Shown: positions 17,121-26,778 of the stretch, piece by piece
How the letters are laid out: every line of letters starts with the position of its first letter
Position numbering within the stretch: position 1 is the stretch's first letter
Assembly (NCBI RefSeq): GCF_021390335.1
Contig: NZ_JAJUXK010000001.1
Coordinates: 1,364,001-1,428,000, forward strand
DNA: 64,000 bases
Direction of reading: 5' to 3'
Source of the DNA: Dyadobacter sp. CY343
Lineage (GTDB): Bacteria; Bacteroidota; Bacteroidia; Cytophagales; Spirosomataceae
Position numbers and translations under genes: made by a program
The notes under the pieces: model-generated
The model's database searches: none
What the model saw: the letters and a program-made list of their open reading frames with translations, nothing else
Told to the model about the DNA's origin: nothing

Positions 17121-18008
17121 ATGGAGCAATTCGAAATAGTGCAACGCGCCGAGAGCCGGGCGCCGGACATATTGTTTAAGCCGGCGCAATTCAGGATTTC
17201 GGTAGTAGGAGAGGACCAATGCACATTAGCCTCGTACAACCGACGGGATTTTTATAAAATATCACTGATACTGACCGGTAGAAGCAGATTATTTTATGCT
17301 AACCGGGGTATTGAAATTGTCGCGCCTGCGCTGGTTTTTACCAATCCGCTGATTCCCTATTCCTGGGAAATGCTGCATGAAGAGCCTTCGGGTTATTTCT
17401 GCATTTTGAGCGATTCATTTCTGCATCATAACGGCCGCACGGAAAATCTGGAAGAGTCGCCGCTCTTCAAAGTAGGTGGTGATCCGATCTATCACCTGAC
17501 TCCCGAACAAACCGCTTATCTCGAAAGTATCTTTCAGAGAATCAGGCAGGAAGCTGATAGTGAATATGTTTACAAGCTCGATGTGATTCGGAATCAGGTC
17601 AGTTTGATTATTCACGAAGCAATCAAAATGCAGCCGGCGCTGGCTTATTTTACACATACCAATGCATCTTCCCGTATTGCAAAACTGTTTCTCAACCTGC
17701 TGGAAAAGCAATTCCCCGTCGATTCGCCGGAGAATATGCTGAAACTGAAAAAGGCAAGTGATTATGCGGAAAACCTTTCGGTGCATGTAAATCATTTGAA
17801 TGCTGCTGTACAGGAAGTTACGGGCAGATCAACCACCGCACATATCAATGACCGCCTGCTGACGGAAGCGAAATCTTTACTGCAATATACCACCTGGAGT
17901 GTGGCGGATATTGCTTTCAGCCTGGGTTTTGAATATGCTTCCTATTTCAATAATTTCTTCAAAAAGCACACAGGTAACACGCCGCTGGTTTTCAGAAAAT
18001 CACTTTGA
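17121..18008 (+). CDS. AraC family transcriptional regulator
   Basis: In this 295-residue protein the first about 170 residues form a cupin-like sensor (VVGEDQCTLASYNRRDFYKISLILTG). The last about 100 form the double helix-turn-helix (ENLSVHVNHLNAAVQEVTG; WSVADIAFSLGFEYASYFNNFFKKHTG). The ATG at 17121 is preferred over an in-frame TTG at 17115, which lies inside the probable promoter box. An aldo/keto reductase lies 90 bases downstream on the same strand. AraC/aldo-keto reductase pairs are frequent and the regulator probably controls that gene. The signal is unknown. Confidence 0.88.
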   Translation: MEQFEIVQRAESRAPDILFKPAQFRISVVGEDQCTLASYNRRDFYKISLILTGRSRLFYANRGIEIVAPALVFTNPLIPYSWEMLHEEPSGYFCILSDSFLHHNGRTENLEESPLFKVGGDPIYHLTPEQTAYLESIFQRIRQEADSEYVYKLDVIRNQVSLIIHEAIKMQPALAYFTHTNASSRIAKLFLNLLEKQFPVDSPENMLKLKKASDYAENLSVHVNHLNAAVQEVTGRSTTAHINDRLLTEAKSLLQYTTWSVADIAFSLGFEYASYFNNFFKKHTGNTPLVFRKSL

Positions 18009-18060
18009 AAACTATAATTTTTGCTTTGAAACTTGTAGCGAGCCGCGAGAGTTGACCTGC

Positions 18061-18068
18061 TACTTTTG
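18061..18068 (+). promoter_or_regulatory. -7 box of the aldo/keto reductase gene
   Basis: TACTTTTG matches TAnnTTTG 30 bases before the ATG. No well-spaced -33 TTG is visible, as expected for a promoter that needs an activator such as the adjacent AraC protein. Confidence 0.4.
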
Positions 18069-18098
18069 CTCTTGTTAATCATAAACAACAAACGCAAA

Positions 18099-19100
18099 AT
18101 GAGAAAGATCAATTTAGGAAGCCAGGGACTAGAAGTGCCTGTTCAGGGACTGGGCTGCATGGGCATGACGACCATCGCGGGCGGCGATATATATGGAAAG
18201 GCAGATGAAAAACAGTCGATCGCGACCATTCATCGCGCATTGGAATTGGGCATCAATTTTCTGGATACAGCCGATTTATACGGGCCGCTATTAAATGAGC
18301 GCCTGGTCGCCAAAGCGATTTCCGGAAACAGGGATAAATATATTGTTGCTACCAAATTCGGTTTTGAAGTCGATGATAACGAGCAGCTTACCTGGGGTTT
18401 CAATGGAAAGCCGGATTATGTAAGAAAGTCGATCGACCGGTCGCTGCAAAATTTGGGAACGGATTATATTGACTTGTATTACCTGCATCGGCTGGATCCA
18501 AATACCCCCATTGAAGATACCGTAGGCGCGATGGCGGAGCTGGTTCAGGCTGGTAAGGTTAAGTATATCGGCTTGTCGGAAGTGTCTGCGGAAACAATAC
18601 GGAAAGCACATCAGGTTCATCCTATTTCAGCTGTTCAGTCTGAATATTCACTCTTCGAACGCGAGCCCGAGGCAAATGGTGTTCTGGATGAATTGAAAGA
18701 GTTGGGGATCGGTTTCGTGGCCTATTCGCCACTTGGACGCGGTTTCATAACGGGCGAATTGAAAAGTCCCGACGATTTTGCTGCGGATGATTTCAGAAGA
18801 AGTATCCCGCGTTATCAGGGAGAGAATTTTTACAAAAACCTTGATTTACTGAAAGAAATACAGTCAATCGCTGCTGAAAAGGGCATTACGCCTTCACAAC
18901 TCGCACTCGCCTGGGTAGCATCCAACAATATCGTCGCCATTCCCGGCACGAAGCGCATTAAATATATTGAAGAAAACGCTGCCGCAACCGAGGTAACATT
19001 AACCGCCGAAGAAAAGCAAAAGCTGGAATCCATCGTCCCAATAGGAGCCGCCGCAGGAACCAGATACGAAGCCTCGCAAATGGAATGGGTTAATGTTTGA
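18099..19100 (+). CDS. Aldo/keto reductase
   Basis: The 333-residue NADP-dependent AKR has the catalytic tetrad visible: Asp and Tyr in [11 protein letters not shown], Lys in YIVATKFGF, His in LYYLHRLDP. The phosphate-binding end is [18 protein letters not shown]. It resembles the AKR13/YakC type, which reduces aldehydes and ketones; the natural substrate is open. The ATG at 18099 gives the family N-terminus [13 protein letters not shown]; an upstream start would add 11 unlikely residues. It is preceded by an AraC gene and followed by a perfect palindrome. Confidence 0.9.
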   Translation: MRKINLGSQGLEVPVQGLGCMGMTTIAGGDIYGKADEKQSIATIHRALELGINFLDTADLYGPLLNERLVAKAISGNRDKYIVATKFGFEVDDNEQLTWGFNGKPDYVRKSIDRSLQNLGTDYIDLYYLHRLDPNTPIEDTVGAMAELVQAGKVKYIGLSEVSAETIRKAHQVHPISAVQSEYSLFEREPEANGVLDELKELGIGFVAYSPLGRGFITGELKSPDDFAADDFRRSIPRYQGENFYKNLDLLKEIQSIAAEKGITPSQLALAWVASNNIVAIPGTKRIKYIEENAAATEVTLTAEEKQKLESIVPIGAAAGTRYEASQMEWVNV

Positions 19101-19127
19101 TTAGAAAATGCAAAGGAAAATCAATTG

Positions 19128-19147
19128 CCGGGGGCTTCAGCCCCCGG
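19128..19147. repeat. Perfect REP-like palindrome between AKR and susD
   Basis: CCGGGGGCTTCAGCCCCCGG forms a 9-bp GC-rich stem with a 2-base loop between two convergent genes. It may also end transcription from both sides. The left flank AAAATCAATTG is shared with the palindrome at 10926-10945 (opposite strand). Confidence 0.8.
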
Positions 19148-19166
19148 ACTTATTGATTTTCTTTTA

Positions 19167-20858
19167 TTAATAGCTCTCATTCTGAGACAAGTACCCAGGC
19201 AAATTCGATGCGCCGTCGATCGCGGTTTGCGGGATTGGGAAAATGCGTTTGTGGACGTCGGAATTGGTTTTTTCAGTCCATTTTCCTTCATATTTGCCGA
19301 AACGGATCATATCTGTGCGGCGCAGCATTTCCCAGTAAAATTCAAAACCCCTCTCACGGAAAAGAATATCCAGCGTCATGCTTGTGAGTGCCGGAGGAGC
19401 CAATGTGGCTGTACGCGAGGCACGCACCAGGTTCACATCTGCCAGCGCGCCGGCTGCATCACCTTTGCGCAATTTCGCTTCCGCGCGCATCAGGTAAATG
19501 TCCGCCAGACGAACGATCACAATATCCGCTTCTCCCTTGTTCCGGCCGGTATTCGACTTGCTGCTAAACTCGTACTTCGCTACGCGATAACCCGTGTTAT
19601 AGTTGCTGCCCGCGGTTGTGTAGTCAATCAGTTCGGAAAAACTGACAGGCAGATCCGCACGGTTACGCGTTACATATGTGAGCTTTCCTACTTTCAATTT
19701 ACCATCCGCACATCTCGTAAACGCGCCATTTACACGTAAAGCACCATATTGCTGACCTCGTAGAATACCGCGATTGATCTTGTAATCTGCATCGTTTACA
19801 CAAGTGTCGGCTGCATTGGTGTAAATTGACATATTCTGCTGATAAAACCGGGGATCACGGCTTGGATCCACCGCACCGTAAGCCTGCACCCACGATTGGT
19901 AAAAATCAGAGGTAATACCCGGACCGTCGGTTCCGTTTGCAGCAGGGAATTCGGCTAGTGGAAACTGGTCTCCCGAGATAGAGAAGTACGCCATCCGGTT
20001 ATGTCCGTTCAGGTCAGCGCGCTGATCCACTGCAAAAATCAGCTCATGGTTTGTGTGGTTGTTATTTGAAAAAATCGAAAAGTAATCGGCTGACAACTTG
20101 GCCTGACCCGAAGCAATTACCTTGTCGGAATACTGGATCGCTTTGTCCAGATCTTCCGGCCGAAATTCGATCGTAGGAGAATATACATTGCGATATACGC
20201 CTGCATTCATATACAACCTGGTCAGCAGACTCCATACTGCGGCCTGATTGAGGCGGCCGGGACCTACTGCTGTTTTGGACTGGACAAGCGGCTCGATTGC
20301 AAGCAGTTCGCTTTCAATGTAACTCACGGCTTCTTCTCCTCTTACGATCTTCGAAGTTGTTCCCGGATCTTCTTTGATGAAGGCGATCCCGAACATATCC
20401 AGCATAACCAGGTTATAGTAAGCCCGCATTCCCCTCGCCTCAGCGAGATAGATCGCTGCATTCGGATCCGAAGATTCTTTGAAGCCGGTGATTGCAGTAA
20501 TTGACCTTGAAATGGACTGTACCAGCGTATTCCAGGTATTATTTACATTCGGATCGGTACTTGTAGTATTGTGCTGATGCAGCGCCTGATAAATACCGTT
20601 GTCGCCCCAGTCGGTTCCGCCGCGGTAAGGCAGGATCGCCTCGTCGGTGGTAATTTCCTGTAATGCAAAATAGGTGGTATGCTGGAACAAATTGGGCAAA
20701 AGTGCGTAAACCGGCGCTATAAGACCGTTTGCAGCAGCCTGATCAGATAGTTCGACGCTGAGTGTTTCGTCGAGCACTTCTTCTTTCAAATCCGTGCAGG
20801 CATTTGTAAATAACAATAGACCCGCAGCCGTAAATATGAGTGATAATTTCTTTTTCAT
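19167..20858 (-). CDS. SusD/RagB family nutrient-binding outer-membrane lipoprotein
   Basis: The 563-residue protein starts at the ATG at 20858, giving a lipoprotein signal (KKKLSLIFTAAGLLLFTNAC). The N-terminal part is the TPR-like helical SusD fold (DLKEEVLDETLSVELSDQAAANGLIAPVY; ARGMRAYYNLVMLDMFGIAFI). The C-terminus holds the usual RagB part (ADIYLMRAEAKLRKGDAAGALADVNLVRA; FRERGFEFYWEMLRRTDMIRFGK). SusD proteins sit on the outer surface and hand glycans or other nutrients to the SusC channel. It lies 10 bases after susC and is clearly co-transcribed. No glycoside hydrolase gene is adjacent, which is unusual for a polysaccharide locus. Confidence 0.95.
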   Translation of the reverse strand: MKKKLSLIFTAAGLLLFTNACTDLKEEVLDETLSVELSDQAAANGLIAPVYALLPNLFQHTTYFALQEITTDEAILPYRGGTDWGDNGIYQALHQHNTTSTDPNVNNTWNTLVQSISRSITAITGFKESSDPNAAIYLAEARGMRAYYNLVMLDMFGIAFIKEDPGTTSKIVRGEEAVSYIESELLAIEPLVQSKTAVGPGRLNQAAVWSLLTRLYMNAGVYRNVYSPTIEFRPEDLDKAIQYSDKVIASGQAKLSADYFSIFSNNNHTNHELIFAVDQRADLNGHNRMAYFSISGDQFPLAEFPAANGTDGPGITSDFYQSWVQAYGAVDPSRDPRFYQQNMSIYTNAADTCVNDADYKINRGILRGQQYGALRVNGAFTRCADGKLKVGKLTYVTRNRADLPVSFSELIDYTTAGSNYNTGYRVAKYEFSSKSNTGRNKGEADIVIVRLADIYLMRAEAKLRKGDAAGALADVNLVRASRTATLAPPALTSMTLDILFRERGFEFYWEMLRRTDMIRFGKYEGKWTEKTNSDVHKRIFPIPQTAIDGASNLPGYLSQNESY

Positions 20859-20868
20859 GAGGTAAATA

Positions 20869-23800
20869 TTAAAAACCAACATTTAGACCAAAAAGGACAG
20901 TTTTAGCTTTTGGATAGCTCAGGTAGTCGATACCATAAGAGGTGATCCCATTGATCTGACGATCATTATTCACCTCAGGATCGTATCCGTCGTATTTTGT
21001 CCAGAGGAACAGGTTCTGGCCGGTAACCGACAAGCGCACGGTCTGGACCCATTTGTTGATACCAAGTTTGGTAGTATTCAGGTTGTATCCCAGTACGAGG
21101 TTGTTCAATCTCAGGTACGCGCCATTTTTAAGATAGCGCGTTGAAACGGGAGCGGAGTTATTTACTGATTCTCCTGCATCGTTCAACGCTTCTCTTGTCA
21201 CATTCACACCTTTCGATAATTTCAGTTTATAGAAATTAGAGTTGGCCGTGTTGTCGTAAACCTTATTGCCCGCAACGCCATTGAAATTCGCTGAAAGGTC
21301 AAAGCCTTTGAAACTCACATTACCATTGAAATTGTACATTCTCGTAGGTATTGCGGTACCTGCTGCAATGCGGTCTTTATCAGAAATAATACCGTCACCG
21401 TCCACATCCCTGAACTGGCTGATCCCTTTGTCGTCAAAACCAATATGTTCTTTCAGGAAAAATGTCCCGATCGGTTCATTGTTGATATAGCCATTGATCG
21501 TGGCCGAAGTGAGTCCGGATCCCTGCGCCGAGCCCGAGGGTATTACAGAATATGGGGAGTTGGTCACATTGTTTTTCATAAATGTGATATTTCCACCAAA
21601 ACCATATCTCAATCCGCTTTCGGTTGAATTCCTGTAATTCAGGTCAATTTCAAGTCCTTGGTTCACAATTTTCATATCTGGCACATTGGTCCAGAAAGTA
21701 CCGGCCGGCTGAACGGGATCGGCAGGTATCACTTCCAAAAGGATTTTCTGGGATGTCTTCGAGAAATAATCGATTTCCCCGCTCAATGCACCTTTGAACA
21801 AAGCAAAATCAAGTCCGATGTCGGTTTGGCGGGATACTTCCCACTGGATATTCGGGTTGGCTAGCCTGGTGTAGGTGGTTCCTGCCGGGTAGGTATCGCC
21901 TCCGTCGAGCGGGTAGCTCGTAGTTCCGGAAACCACCGAAGTGAAACGCGCCTGTGTGATCTTGGAAGGAATTTCCTGGTTGCCCGTCGATCCCCAACCT
22001 GCACGCAATTTCAAATCTGAAAAAGGCGACGATTTCATAAAAGCCTCTTCCGAAATCCGCCAGCCTACTGAGAACGAGGGAAAATAACCGTATTTGTTGT
22101 TCGCCCCGAATTTAGACGAACCGTCAACACGCAGCGTCGCTGTGGCGAGGTACCTGTCTTTGAATCCGTAGGTTGCGCGTCCGAAAAACGATTGCAGCTC
22201 ATTGATCCTTGCAAAACCGCCGGGCTGGTTCAGTACCAGGTCAATTTCTTGTCCGAGACCTGGGTTATAGATCGGCTCAATGTCGGAGATCGGGAATTTA
22301 TTAATACTGAAATTGCGCTGCTGCACTAGCAAATGCTGATAAGAATGTCCCACCAACGCGCTGAAACTGTGGTTTTTAGTATTAGTAGTATAAGTCAGGT
22401 AATTCTCGATCAGCCTGTTGGAATTTTTGTTACTCCAGTTTTCCAAACGGCCGATTTCGTAGGGAACCGTGTTCGGCAAAGTCTGCTTATCCTGCACCGA
22501 AGTGGCGTGGTCGAGACCGAAATTCAGTTTGTAAACCAATCCTTTAATGATCGTTACCGAAGGTGAAATACTCGCCAGAACCCGGTTGGTGCTCAAAAGC
22601 TCCTTGTAAAGTTTGAGCGAGATCAGCGGGTTGGTACCGTCCTCGTATTGAAAAGGCAGACCGTCCTCACCGTAGGGCGCATAAGTCGGATTGGCAGTAA
22701 TCGCCCCGCCGATCATGCTTTGTACGTTTGGCTTTTTGTTCTGCGTATTTGTCGCATTCAGGTTTATATCCAGTGAAACCCGGTCGTTCAGCAGTTTTTG
22801 AGTAAGATTGATCCGGCCGGTGTAACGGTCCTGCTGGCTTCCTTTGAGAATACCCTGTTGTTTTTGCGCGCCAAATGAACCGTAATAAGTCATTTTATCC
22901 GTACCGCCGCCGATGGATACGTTGTGGTTATGCGTGGTCGCGGTTCTCGAAATTTCTTTCTGCCAGTCGGTATCTGCGCCTTTGTTGATGATCGTGCCGC
23001 CGAGCTTGCCTGCCTCCGAAACGAAGTCGGGCCCCGATAGCACATTGAGCGGGCGGGCCATTGTTGAAATACCCAGTGTTCCCGAATAGGTAACACTGGC
23101 CTGGCCTGATTTCCCCTTTTTTGTAGTGATTAAAATAACCCCATTTGCGCCCCTCGCCCCATAAATCGCAGTCGCCGACGCATCTTTCAAAACGTCCATA
23201 GACTCAATATCCTGCGGATTGAGGAAATTGAGCGGGTTGGTATCGCCGCCCGTGCCGCTATTGTCCAGCGCCATTCCGTCGACCAAGAAAAGTGGTGTGC
23301 TGCCTGTGCGTACACCGCCCGGGCCGCGTATTGTAATGCTGGTTTTTCCGCCCGGTTCACCTGTGGCCGAGGTAATATTTACGCCCGATACCTTTCCCTG
23401 CAACAGCTGCTCGGGGGAGTTGATGATACCCTGATTGAACTCGGCGCTTTTGAGCGATTTTACGGAACCGGTAATATCTTTTTTAACCGTAGTTCCGTAA
23501 CCCACCACAACTACCTCACCCAGGTTGGCAGCTGCTTCCTTGAGTTTGATTTCAATAGAGCTGGCATTCGCTTCTGTAAGCAGGAAGTTGTTAAGAGATT
23601 GTTTCTCAAACCCGATGTAACTGAATTCCAGGTTGTAACGTGTTTCTGTCGGCAGGTTAGCGAAGGAAAATGCGCCTGCTTCGTCGGTAGTAGCACCTTG
23701 TTTGTTGCCGCCATTCACATCGGAGATCACGACTGTCACACCTGGCAGCGGTTCGGAATTGCCTTCGGTCAGGACTTTGCCAGTGAGTGTTATTTCTCTG

Positions 23801-23901
23801 AAAGCGGCCGCGTTCGCCTGCATGCAGCATGCGACAGTGAAAAGCATCAAATAACTTCGCCAAAGACCAGTTCTCACCGATCGGGATAGAGTTTTCATCA
23901 T
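20869..23901 (-). CDS. SusC/RagA family TonB-dependent outer-membrane transporter
   Basis: The 1010-residue protein has a signal peptide (about 1-32), a carboxypeptidase-regulatory-like domain (ITLTGKVLTEGNSEPLPGVTVVI, about 38-125), and the SusC plug with LGEVVVVGYGTTVKKDITGS. IRGPGGVRTGSTPLFLVDGM and VLKDASATAIYGARGANGVI follow before a 22-strand barrel. ATGs at 23901 and 23898 are both possible. It imports large substrates using TonB/ExbBD energy together with the following SusD. Two CAAACGTTTG operators at 24020-24049 match the iol-lacI site. The pair is thus probably induced with the inositol genes and may take up inositol phosphates or inositol glycosides. Confidence 0.95.
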   Translation of the reverse strand: MMKTLSRSVRTGLWRSYLMLFTVACCMQANAAAFREITLTGKVLTEGNSEPLPGVTVVISDVNGGNKQGATTDEAGAFSFANLPTETRYNLEFSYIGFEKQSLNNFLLTEANASSIEIKLKEAAANLGEVVVVGYGTTVKKDITGSVKSLKSAEFNQGIINSPEQLLQGKVSGVNITSATGEPGGKTSITIRGPGGVRTGSTPLFLVDGMALDNSGTGGDTNPLNFLNPQDIESMDVLKDASATAIYGARGANGVILITTKKGKSGQASVTYSGTLGISTMARPLNVLSGPDFVSEAGKLGGTIINKGADTDWQKEISRTATTHNHNVSIGGGTDKMTYYGSFGAQKQQGILKGSQQDRYTGRINLTQKLLNDRVSLDINLNATNTQNKKPNVQSMIGGAITANPTYAPYGEDGLPFQYEDGTNPLISLKLYKELLSTNRVLASISPSVTIIKGLVYKLNFGLDHATSVQDKQTLPNTVPYEIGRLENWSNKNSNRLIENYLTYTTNTKNHSFSALVGHSYQHLLVQQRNFSINKFPISDIEPIYNPGLGQEIDLVLNQPGGFARINELQSFFGRATYGFKDRYLATATLRVDGSSKFGANNKYGYFPSFSVGWRISEEAFMKSSPFSDLKLRAGWGSTGNQEIPSKITQARFTSVVSGTTSYPLDGGDTYPAGTTYTRLANPNIQWEVSRQTDIGLDFALFKGALSGEIDYFSKTSQKILLEVIPADPVQPAGTFWTNVPDMKIVNQGLEIDLNYRNSTESGLRYGFGGNITFMKNNVTNSPYSVIPSGSAQGSGLTSATINGYINNEPIGTFFLKEHIGFDDKGISQFRDVDGDGIISDKDRIAAGTAIPTRMYNFNGNVSFKGFDLSANFNGVAGNKVYDNTANSNFYKLKLSKGVNVTREALNDAGESVNNSAPVSTRYLKNGAYLRLNNLVLGYNLNTTKLGINKWVQTVRLSVTGQNLFLWTKYDGYDPEVNNDRQINGITSYGIDYLSYPKAKTVLFGLNVGF

Positions 23902-24019
23902 ACTTGTGGATTATTAAATTGAAACAACATAAAAGGATGGAGTAGTAGAAAGAGGGATTTCCTGCAAGATTACATTTGTATTTTTAAAATAAATTATAGA
24001 ATATAGTTAATACACATTT

Positions 24020-24029
24020 CAAACGTTTG
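24020..24029. promoter_or_regulatory. CAAACGTTTG operator, susC-proximal
   Basis: This is a perfect palindrome, identical in its core to the iolB-lacI site and placed about 120 bases upstream of the susC start. Together with the copy 20 bases away, center to center, it lies on the same face of the helix (about two turns). That would suit cooperative binding by a LacI-family dimer or tetramer. Confidence 0.8.
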
Positions 24030-24039
24030 AAATTTTATG

Positions 24040-24049
24040 CAAACGTTTG
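24040..24049. promoter_or_regulatory. CAAACGTTTG operator, susC-distal
   Basis: This is the second copy, embedded in the same extended context (ATG before, AAAAAAT after) as the site at 13260-13269. It is the strongest sequence link between the susCD pair and the inositol regulator. Confidence 0.82.
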
Positions 24050-24222
24050 AAAAAATATGGAGAATGAATTGGATAAAATCAATAGCATAGCTGCGCCCGA
24101 CGCATTTAAGGAGCGCAAAAGTGGCGTTTGCATCCGGAATGAATGCAACAGGGGAGTTTAAGGAATTGTTAAATCGGGGAATCCAGGCAGTAAAGAGTTG
24201 TCAGGCAGCGCTTTCAAGCGGG

Positions 24223-26766
24223 TCACACATCCTGCCTCAAAACTTCCAGCGGAGGTCTTGACAATATGCCGCGGCTGTTGATTAATCCGATGAAAACGGT
24301 CAGGAGCGAGACGAACAGGAATACACCAAGAATAGGCAGAATCTCCGGTTTGAACTCTGCTTCGAAACTGAACTTGGCTAGCGCGAAGCTTCCTATTACC
24401 GCGATGATAATACCGGTAAGTGCCGCAAGCGAGCCTAAAAAGAAGTATTCAAGTGCAGTAATGGCAAAGATCTGCTTCCTGCTTGCGCCCAACGTCCGGA
24501 GCAGAACGCTTTCCTGCAAACGCTGATATTTGCTGATCAGTACCGAGGAAATCAATACAATCAAACCGGTAAGAATACTGAAACCAGCCATAAAACGGAT
24601 TACAAAGCCGATTTTGTTGAAAATATCGTCGAGCAGACGCAAGACCAATGCAAGATCGATGATCGCAATATTCGGGTACTTGCGAACAACAGCCTGCTGA
24701 AACGTAGCCGAAACCTGCGGATTGGGTACGTGGGTAAGCATTGCGTGGAACTGCGGCGCATCTTCTAAAACGCCGGTCGGGAAAACGACGAGAAAATTGG
24801 TCTGGACTTCACCCCAGTTCACTTCCCGGAAACTGGAAACGCGCGTATTCATCATGGTACCCTGCACATTGAAAACCAGCGTATCGCCCAGGTCGATGCG
24901 GCTGCGGTCGGCGAAACCTTGTTCCAGTGAGATCGGTACCAAACCTTTTGCAGGATCATATTTACCTTCCCATTTTCCTTTCACAATTTTTTCGGAAGAA
25001 GTAGTGGAATCTCGGAAAGTAACGCGGTATTCGCGGCCAAAAATCCTTCTCGATTGTTCCGCAGTCGTGTCGCCTTCAAAATCTGCGGCTGTTTTTCCGT
25101 TTAATTCTTCCAATCGCATATTCACGATCGAAACACTTTGATTAACAGGCACATTCTGCGCTTTTGCAATCGCCATAACACCTTCTTTCTGACTGCCCTG
25201 AATATCAAAAAGCACGATATTCGGCTGGTTTCCGCTGGTTGAAAGTCTGACGCGTTCCAGCAAAATACTTTGTACAAAAAATAGGGTACAAATCAGCGAT
25301 GTACCCAAACCGATCGAAACGATCAATATCGCAGTCTGGTTATTGGGTCTGTACAAATTCGCGAGCCCCTGTCTCCACAAATAGCTCCACGATACGGGAA
25401 AGAACCTTCTGACCAGCCAGGTAAGCAATATCGCGGTGCCGTAAAGCACCAGAAATGAGCCCAGAATACCCGCCGTAAAGATCAGCGCTTCGATCCAGTT
25501 ACGCATTTGCAAGAATGAAAAACCGAAAATGAACAGTACAATCAGCCCGTACAAAAGCCAGGTAAACGGATCCCGGTCCAGCTTGATCGGGTCGAGCGAA
25601 ACGCGCAGTACGTTCAGCGGCGAAACGCCGCGAATTGAAACCAATGGAGGTAATGCAAAGAGCAGCGATATCAATATCCCGATCGCCAGACCCTGCAAAA
25701 TAGACAGCCAGGAAATACTGGTTGTCAGCTCAAAGGGAAGCAAATCTTTGATTACAATGGGCAAAAACTGCTGAATAGCTGTTCCAAGCGCAGCTCCGAG
25801 TACCGAGCCGATCACACCGATCCCCACGATCTGGATCAGATAGATCATAAAAGCCTGCGACGCCTTCACGCCCAGGCACCGCAGAATAGCAATTGAATTT
25901 AGCTTTTCGCGAATATAAATATGGATTGCGCTGGCTACACCAATGCAGCCGAGCAATAATGCGACGAAACCTACCAATGCCAAAAAGCGCGTCAGGTCCT
26001 GGAACGAGCGGCCGGTGTCTTCTTTTTGTTCCTGTACCGTATTATAGTCCAGGTCGTATTTTTCAAATTTCGGTTCCAGCGTTTTTACCAGTTTCTCAAC
26101 ATCCGTCTGTGCCGGGAACTTGAAATAATACCTGTAAGCCACGCGGCTTCCTTTTTGCATAAGTCCCGTCTGGTCCAGAAATCGCATTGGAATATAAACT
26201 GTCGGCGCAACGGAACTGGTGATCCCTGTTGCTCCGGGCGCTTTTTCGAGGATTCCTGCAATCGCAAAAGTAACCTCGCCAATGCGAATGGAGTCGCCCA
26301 CTTTGGCTCCGTATTGCAGCATCAGAGTCTGATCGACCAGTGCCTCCTGCCGTGTACGAAATGTATTTTCAGCAGTAACCGGCACCGTTTCAAATTTTCC
26401 ATAGTAGGGAAAACTGCCCGACAAAGCTTTCACCTGCGCCAGCCTGTTTCCACCATTTTTGACGAAATAAACCATGGAAGCAAAGCTGCGTTCTTCCGAC
26501 CGGTTCTTACCCAAAGAATCTACCAGTTCCTTCGCCTTTCCGTCCACAGCGCGGTTGCCATAAAGTGCCAGGTCCGCCCCGATCAGCGTTGCTGCCTGAC
26601 TATCGATATTCTCTTTCAGGTTGTCGCCGAGGGAATAAATCGCTACCAGGGCTGCAATACCGAGGATAATTGAGGAAATAAAAAGTACCAGACGCGAGCG
26701 GTTTTTACGACTGTCGCGCCACGCCATTTTCAGCAGCCACGTTATATTGAGCCTATTTGGGTTCAT
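24223..26766 (-). CDS. ABC transporter permease (FtsX/YbbP type)
   Basis: The 847-residue inner-membrane protein has an N-terminal helix (RLVLFISSIILGIAALVAIYS) followed by a large periplasmic domain. Blocks of three to four helices then appear around residues 255-380, 400-490 and 715-830. The two FtsX domains, a duplicated architecture, are characteristic of YbbP-like permeases. These proteins transmit force or extrude lipids or envelope substrates rather than import nutrients. Its ATPase partner lies 12 bases upstream. The ybbA-ybbP order and the divergent tesA-like gene match the arrangement in E. coli. Confidence 0.88.
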   Translation of the reverse strand: MNPNRLNITWLLKMAWRDSRKNRSRLVLFISSIILGIAALVAIYSLGDNLKENIDSQAATLIGADLALYGNRAVDGKAKELVDSLGKNRSEERSFASMVYFVKNGGNRLAQVKALSGSFPYYGKFETVPVTAENTFRTRQEALVDQTLMLQYGAKVGDSIRIGEVTFAIAGILEKAPGATGITSSVAPTVYIPMRFLDQTGLMQKGSRVAYRYYFKFPAQTDVEKLVKTLEPKFEKYDLDYNTVQEQKEDTGRSFQDLTRFLALVGFVALLLGCIGVASAIHIYIREKLNSIAILRCLGVKASQAFMIYLIQIVGIGVIGSVLGAALGTAIQQFLPIVIKDLLPFELTTSISWLSILQGLAIGILISLLFALPPLVSIRGVSPLNVLRVSLDPIKLDRDPFTWLLYGLIVLFIFGFSFLQMRNWIEALIFTAGILGSFLVLYGTAILLTWLVRRFFPVSWSYLWRQGLANLYRPNNQTAILIVSIGLGTSLICTLFFVQSILLERVRLSTSGNQPNIVLFDIQGSQKEGVMAIAKAQNVPVNQSVSIVNMRLEELNGKTAADFEGDTTAEQSRRIFGREYRVTFRDSTTSSEKIVKGKWEGKYDPAKGLVPISLEQGFADRSRIDLGDTLVFNVQGTMMNTRVSSFREVNWGEVQTNFLVVFPTGVLEDAPQFHAMLTHVPNPQVSATFQQAVVRKYPNIAIIDLALVLRLLDDIFNKIGFVIRFMAGFSILTGLIVLISSVLISKYQRLQESVLLRTLGASRKQIFAITALEYFFLGSLAALTGIIIAVIGSFALAKFSFEAEFKPEILPILGVFLFVSLLTVFIGLINSRGILSRPPLEVLRQDV

Positions 26767-26778
26767 CGGGAATTCGGG

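Larger units (their letters stand above)
23902..24222. other. Regulatory gap between susC and the ABC permease
   Basis: The 321 bases hold no credible gene. The part next to susC is AT-rich and holds two operators (24020-24049). Reading toward susC, the inner operator's TTTG is followed after about 21 bases by TATAATTT, a weak promoter candidate. The remaining 24060-24222 is the 3' flank of the ABC permease gene; no clear terminator hairpin was seen there. Confidence 0.5.

Noticed and set aside
19125-19739. 204-codon plus-strand ORF antisense to susD
   Set aside because: The minus-strand SusD frame is certain. The antisense frame has no recognisable features and starts in a palindrome.
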